Both the position numbers and the translations under genes were made by a program. Shown one piece after another: positions 13,519-16,881 of a DNA stretch of 16,881 nt. The stretch is from JBEKDJ01 sp050014415 (GTDB lineage Bacteria > Desulfobacterota > BSN033 > UBA1163), in the NCBI GenBank assembly GCA_050014415.1, contig JBEKDJ010000080.1, positions 1 to 16,881 on the forward strand. The letters are read 5' to 3'. The notes beneath the pieces were generated by a model. The model had not been told where the DNA came from. It saw only the letters and a list, made by a program, of their open reading frames with translations, and searched no databases. The first letter of the stretch is position 1, and each line of letters begins with the position of its first letter.

Positions 13519-14227
13519 GGCACTTCTTGAACTTCAAGACCTCCACTTCAACTACGGGGGAGCGAAGACGCTTAGGGGGATCTCTTTCAAGTTGATAGAA
13601 GGGGATATCATATGTATCATCGGGGCCAATGGGGCTGGAAAGACGACAACCCTTAGAATTGTTTCCGGTCTGGAGAAACCCGCATCGGGAGAAATTAGAT
13701 TTCAGAAGCAGCGAATCGACGGGCTCCCCCCAAAGGAGATCCTAAGCAGAGGCATTACCCTTGTGCCTGAACAGGGCCATCTATTTCGGAACATGACCGT
13801 GTTCGAGAACCTGATGATGGGTGCATACCTCCTCAAAGAGAAAGAAACCATCACTAAGGAACTGGATAGAGTTTACAGCTACTTTCCCCGACTCGCCGAG
13901 AGGGCTCGCCAGCGAGCTGGCAGCCTTAGCGGAGGAGAACGCCAGATGCTGGCTGTCGGTAGGGCCCTGATGAGTAAACCCAGGGTATTGATGATGGATG
14001 AGCCCAGTTCAGGGCTTGCCCCTCAGCTAGTAGAGATGGTTGGCCAGCTTATTCTTGATATCAATGGAGAAGGAATCTCCATCGTCCTTGTGGAACAAAA
14101 TGCCGAGATGGCCCTTAATATTGCCAGATATGGGTACGTTTTGGAGCGAGGAAGTGTTGCCCTTGAAGGTGAGACAAGAGTACTCATTAACAATGATCTG
14201 ATTAAGCAAGCTTACCTCGGGGTATGA
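13511..14227 (+). CDS. livF: Branched-chain-type ABC transporter ATP-binding protein (LivF family)
   Basis: This 238-residue ABC ATPase completes the importer. Walker A is GANGAGKTT (38-46), the signature is LSGGERQ (139-145), and Walker B is VLMMDEP (Asp163, Glu164). The H-loop position carries Gln (LVEQNAEMAL), which is normal for LivF proteins. The C-terminal ALEGETRVLINNDLIKQAYLGV is a typical LivF ending. Its ATG overlaps the last eight bases of livG, so the two ATPases are likely made in step. The 123 bases after it contain no obvious terminator, leaving the downstream Mo/W enzyme gene possibly in the same transcript. Confidence 0.95.
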   Translation: MHEALLELQDLHFNYGGAKTLRGISFKLIEGDIICIIGANGAGKTTTLRIVSGLEKPASGEIRFQKQRIDGLPPKEILSRGITLVPEQGHLFRNMTVFENLMMGAYLLKEKETITKELDRVYSYFPRLAERARQRAGSLSGGERQMLAVGRALMSKPRVLMMDEPSSGLAPQLVEMVGQLILDINGEGISIVLVEQNAEMALNIARYGYVLERGSVALEGETRVLINNDLIKQAYLGV

Positions 14228-14350
14228 AAAAATGGGGTCCTTGGAAGAAAATAACAATAATAATTTTGAAAGAAATGCAGTTAGGATTTTGAGATAGGCC
14301 GTAGCAGCATACAAACTTGTGGCGCCGGGGACATAGGAAAAGGGATCTCA

Positions 14351-16495
14351 ATGGAAAAAACAATTAGAACTGCGTGCCAGGCATGTCATTGTGAATGCGG
14401 GGTTCTGGTCCAAGTCAGGGATGGCAAGGTAGCAAAAGTGGAGGGTGACCCCGAGCACCCCATGAATAGAGGTTTCATATGCATTAAGGGACGAGCCGAA
14501 CCTCAGCGTGTATATCATCCTAACCGGTTGAAGTACCCCTTGAGGCAAATTGGTAGAAGGGGTGAAGGAAAATGGGAAAGAATCTCTTGGGATGATGCTC
14601 TGGATGCAATCGGCAAAGAACTTACAGAAATCAAGGGTAAATATGGCTCCGAATCAATCGCCGGCATGCATGGTACCGGACCGAGAGCATCTCTCATCGC
14701 GTCGACTCTCCTACCTTATACCCTTGGTAGTCCAAACGTGATAAGCACTGACCTTCACATCTGTTTTGCGCCGTCCTTAGTAGCTGAGACTGCCACAGTG
14801 GGCCATTCCATTATGATGGAGCAAGGCCCAGATTACCAAGCGGCAAACTGTGTTATGGTTTGGGGAGCCAATCCGTTAGCGTCCCACCCCCCCAGAGGCA
14901 GAGAGATCATTGAAGCTAAGCGGAAGAGGAAGGCGAAGCTTATCGTCATTGATTCTCGACGCACCCTCTTAGCTGATAAGGCTGATTTGTGGCTACAGGT
15001 CAGGCCTGGAACGGATCTCGCTTTAGCTCTCGGCATGATCCATACCATTGTTGACGAGGCACTCTATGACAAGGGGTTTGTCGAGAAATGGTGTTACGGA
15101 TTTGACAAGCTCAAGGAGCGGGTTAGGCAATACCTACCGGAAAAGGTGGCGGAAATAATCTGGATACCAGCAGACGATATCAGGGAGGCGGCAACGCTGT
15201 ACGCCCAAACAAAACCAGCCGCACTCCATCATCGGGTTGCGATCGAGCATAACATCAACTCCACTCGTACGAATCAGGCCCTGATCGCCTTGGTTGCTAT
15301 TACTGGTAATATTGATGTGCCAGGTGGAAATCTACTGCCGACGCCTATAGAGGGATATGTCAGCACTGGTCCGCTGCTTGGAGCTGATAAATGGGTGACT
15401 TTTGATCCGGAGGTTTTAAAGAGGCGCGTCGGAAGCAAAGAATTTCCCTTGATATCGGGTACGGAGGCTCTGCTGTCATTTGTGAATGCCTGTCTTGCCA
15501 CTGAAGCGATACTGGCAGGCAAGCCTTATCCCATCAAGGCGGTCTACTTAGCGGGTGGGAATCCCCTCAATATGCAGAACAGTAAAAAAGTATGGCAAGC
15601 GATGAAAAGCCTCGATTCGCTTGTCGTCTCGGACTTCTTTATGACACCTGTTGCTGAATTGGCTGATTATGTACTCCCGGCAGCCACTTGGATTGAACGA
15701 GATGAATGCTGTGACGGGAGTTATATGAACTATATTAGCGCCCGGCAGAAAGCGATCGATCCGCTTTATGATTGTCGAGATGATATGAACATTGTTATAG
15801 AGCTGGCGAAAAAGATCCCTTGGGCAGACAGAAGGTACCTTCCCTGGAATGATGTTGATGAATTCAATAAGTGGCGGGTTAAGGGGATGAATATTACCTT
15901 TGAGGAATTTAAGAGAAAGGGAACACTGATCATTCCCGTTCAGTATCGAAAATACGAGAGGCATGGATTTGATACCCCCACGGGAAAGGTTGAACTCTAT
16001 TCAACGACGTTTGCAAAGCACGGATATGACCCTCTCCCCTTCTATAAGGAGCCGCCTGAAAGTCCGGTAAACACACCAGAACTCCTCAAAGACTATCCTC
16101 TTATTCTGTATACGGGCGGGAGGCATCTGGAGCTATACCATTCGGAAGGACGTCAGATTCGGGCACTACGCAAGCGTGTCCCAGATCCGCTGGTTGAGAT
16201 GCACCCTGAGACGGCCAAGCAGATGAACATCGAGGATGGAGACTGGGTATGGATCGAAACCCCCCAGGTCAAAGGCGAGCGGGTCAGGCTCAAGGCTAAG
16301 CTCACAGAGAGTATCCATCCCCGAATGGTCCATGCCAGACATGCTTGGTGGTTCCCAGAGAAGGCAGGTCCTCAACACGGTTGCTTCGATTCCAATATCA
16401 ATGTAGTGCTTTCGGATGGGCCTCCCAGGGAGGAGATATGCGGCTCGGTTCGGACGAGAGGCACTCTCTGTAAACTTTACAAAGACACATCTTAA
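14351..16495 (+). CDS. Mo/W-bis-pterin oxidoreductase-family enzyme, acetylene hydratase-like group
   Basis: This is a 714-residue member of the DMSO-reductase superfamily with one [4Fe-4S] site: Cys9, Cys12, Cys16 and Cys44, followed by Lys46 in GFICIKG. Pterin-binding elements include WGANPLASHP, IVIDSRRT and RPGTDLALALGM. Cys138 in LHICFAP stands where formate dehydrogenase has selenocysteine and acetylene hydratase has its tungsten-ligating Cys141. Size, numbering and the C-terminal PTGKVELYSTTFAKHGYDPLPFY block recall acetylene hydratase, but that enzyme's catalytic Asp13 is His13 here, so acetylene hydration is unlikely. No twin-arginine signal is present, implying a cytoplasmic enzyme. 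An AAGGG site precedes the ATG. No Fe-S or membrane partner is seen next to it. It may be a non-redox or ferredoxin-linked enzyme acting on the imported compound; the substrate is unknown. Confidence 0.9.
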   Translation: MEKTIRTACQACHCECGVLVQVRDGKVAKVEGDPEHPMNRGFICIKGRAEPQRVYHPNRLKYPLRQIGRRGEGKWERISWDDALDAIGKELTEIKGKYGSESIAGMHGTGPRASLIASTLLPYTLGSPNVISTDLHICFAPSLVAETATVGHSIMMEQGPDYQAANCVMVWGANPLASHPPRGREIIEAKRKRKAKLIVIDSRRTLLADKADLWLQVRPGTDLALALGMIHTIVDEALYDKGFVEKWCYGFDKLKERVRQYLPEKVAEIIWIPADDIREAATLYAQTKPAALHHRVAIEHNINSTRTNQALIALVAITGNIDVPGGNLLPTPIEGYVSTGPLLGADKWVTFDPEVLKRRVGSKEFPLISGTEALLSFVNACLATEAILAGKPYPIKAVYLAGGNPLNMQNSKKVWQAMKSLDSLVVSDFFMTPVAELADYVLPAATWIERDECCDGSYMNYISARQKAIDPLYDCRDDMNIVIELAKKIPWADRRYLPWNDVDEFNKWRVKGMNITFEEFKRKGTLIIPVQYRKYERHGFDTPTGKVELYSTTFAKHGYDPLPFYKEPPESPVNTPELLKDYPLILYTGGRHLELYHSEGRQIRALRKRVPDPLVEMHPETAKQMNIEDGDWVWIETPQVKGERVRLKAKLTESIHPRMVHARHAWWFPEKAGPQHGCFDSNINVVLSDGPPREEICGSVRTRGTLCKLYKDTS

Positions 16496-16626
16496 GAGAA
16501 AGCCCACTGTCAGGCGGGAGATCACGTCCGGGCACGCCGATGCGGGAAAACCATTGGGTAGATGTAATTAATTATATCAAATAGTCGGCCAATGAATAAG
16601 GACAGGATAGTATAGGAGGGAAAAGC
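16496..16626. other. Short intergenic gap without recognised elements
   Basis: These 131 bases between the Mo/W enzyme and the last gene have a GC-rich first half and an AT-rich second half. They end in a good GGAGGG ribosome binding site (16615-16620). I see no T-tailed hairpin and no convincing promoter. Confidence 0.4.
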
Positions 16627-16881
16627 ATGCTGCCCCCGACTTATCTGGTTGTGTTCATAATTGCCATAATGAGGAGGTCATCGAGAAGATCCTCAAGCAT
16701 CCTGAGTTCTGGGAGATGAAGGCCAGACTCCCTCCCAAGGTGAAGGCGCCCTCCGTAATGATTTCCATCGATGATTCAGATTCCCAGGTTCCATTTTATA
16801 CCCCTTCCTTCTACCTGGACCCGGATTACGCGATGGATTACAACAGGATTTCGAAGCCACGTTGGGTGACTCCGATGGTTA
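16627..16881 (+). CDS. Unrecognised protein, N-terminal part, apparently frameshifted and cut by window end
   Basis: ATG 16627 has GGAGGG six bases upstream, but its frame stops at TGA 16717-16719 after 30 codons. Another frame is open from 16611 to the window end with no ATG, GTG or TTG before codons near 16716. It reads naturally as GCVHNCHNEEVIEKILKHP, then PEFWEMKARLPPKVKAPSVM and a tail rich in Tyr, Asp and Pro. One extra C in the run of five C at 16633-16637 would join the ATG to this frame as MLPPDLSGCVHNCHNEEV. The simplest reading is one gene with a base missing from the sequence or a true frameshift mutation. I do not recognise the family. A CxxxC pair near the N-terminus (GCVHNC) may bind metal, but this is too little to assign a function. 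Confidence 0.55.

Noticed and set aside
16496..16560. Possible terminator after the Mo/W enzyme gene
   Set aside because: Only short, imperfect GC-rich complementary segments are present and no T-tract follows.

Overview
The window is a dense, wholly bacterial catabolic and transport locus. It holds 15 genes or gene parts, with short gaps, overlapping starts and stops, and strong AGGAGG-type ribosome binding sites. No RNA gene, CRISPR array, insertion sequence or phage gene is visible. The gene set suggests an anaerobic or facultative Gram-negative-like bacterium, for example Desulfobacterota, or a Firmicutes or Chloroflexi relative: a Mo/W-bis-pterin enzyme close to the acetylene hydratase group, a BKACE (beta-keto acid cleavage) enzyme, HyuA/HyuB proteins, a branched-chain-type ABC importer and CoA-linked VOC and hotdog enzymes. 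The taxonomic guess is inference from gene content only.

Left arm, minus strand (3225 down to 1): a five-gene run reads BKACE enzyme, VOC protein, PaaI-type hotdog thioesterase, second VOC protein, then a class III aminotransferase cut by the window edge. The first four genes are separated by about 10 bases or overlap. A 140-base gap with a 15-bp palindrome lies before the aminotransferase.

Centre: a 187-base divergent intergenic region (3226-3412) carries two face-to-face promoters whose exact TTGACA -35 boxes form the arms of one inverted repeat. On the plus strand it is followed by a GntR/FCD regulator, hyuB, hyuA and a second class III aminotransferase (3413-9344), spaced like an operon.

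Right arm, plus strand (9502-14227): a complete branched-chain-amino-acid-type ABC importer (binding protein, two permeases, two ATPases). The binding protein and first permease are separated by a perfect 14-bp stem-loop. A single-subunit Fe-S/molybdopterin (Mo or W) enzyme follows (14351-16495). The last gene is cut by the window end and appears frameshifted close to its start codon.

Working model (inference): the importer brings in an amino or amide compound. HyuBA opens or carboxylates it using ATP. The aminotransferases convert an amino group to a keto group, and BKACE cleaves the resulting beta-keto acid with acetyl-CoA to acetoacetate plus an acyl-CoA. The VOC and hotdog enzymes then process CoA intermediates. 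The regulator sits where it could control both arms. The substrate cannot be read from the sequence.
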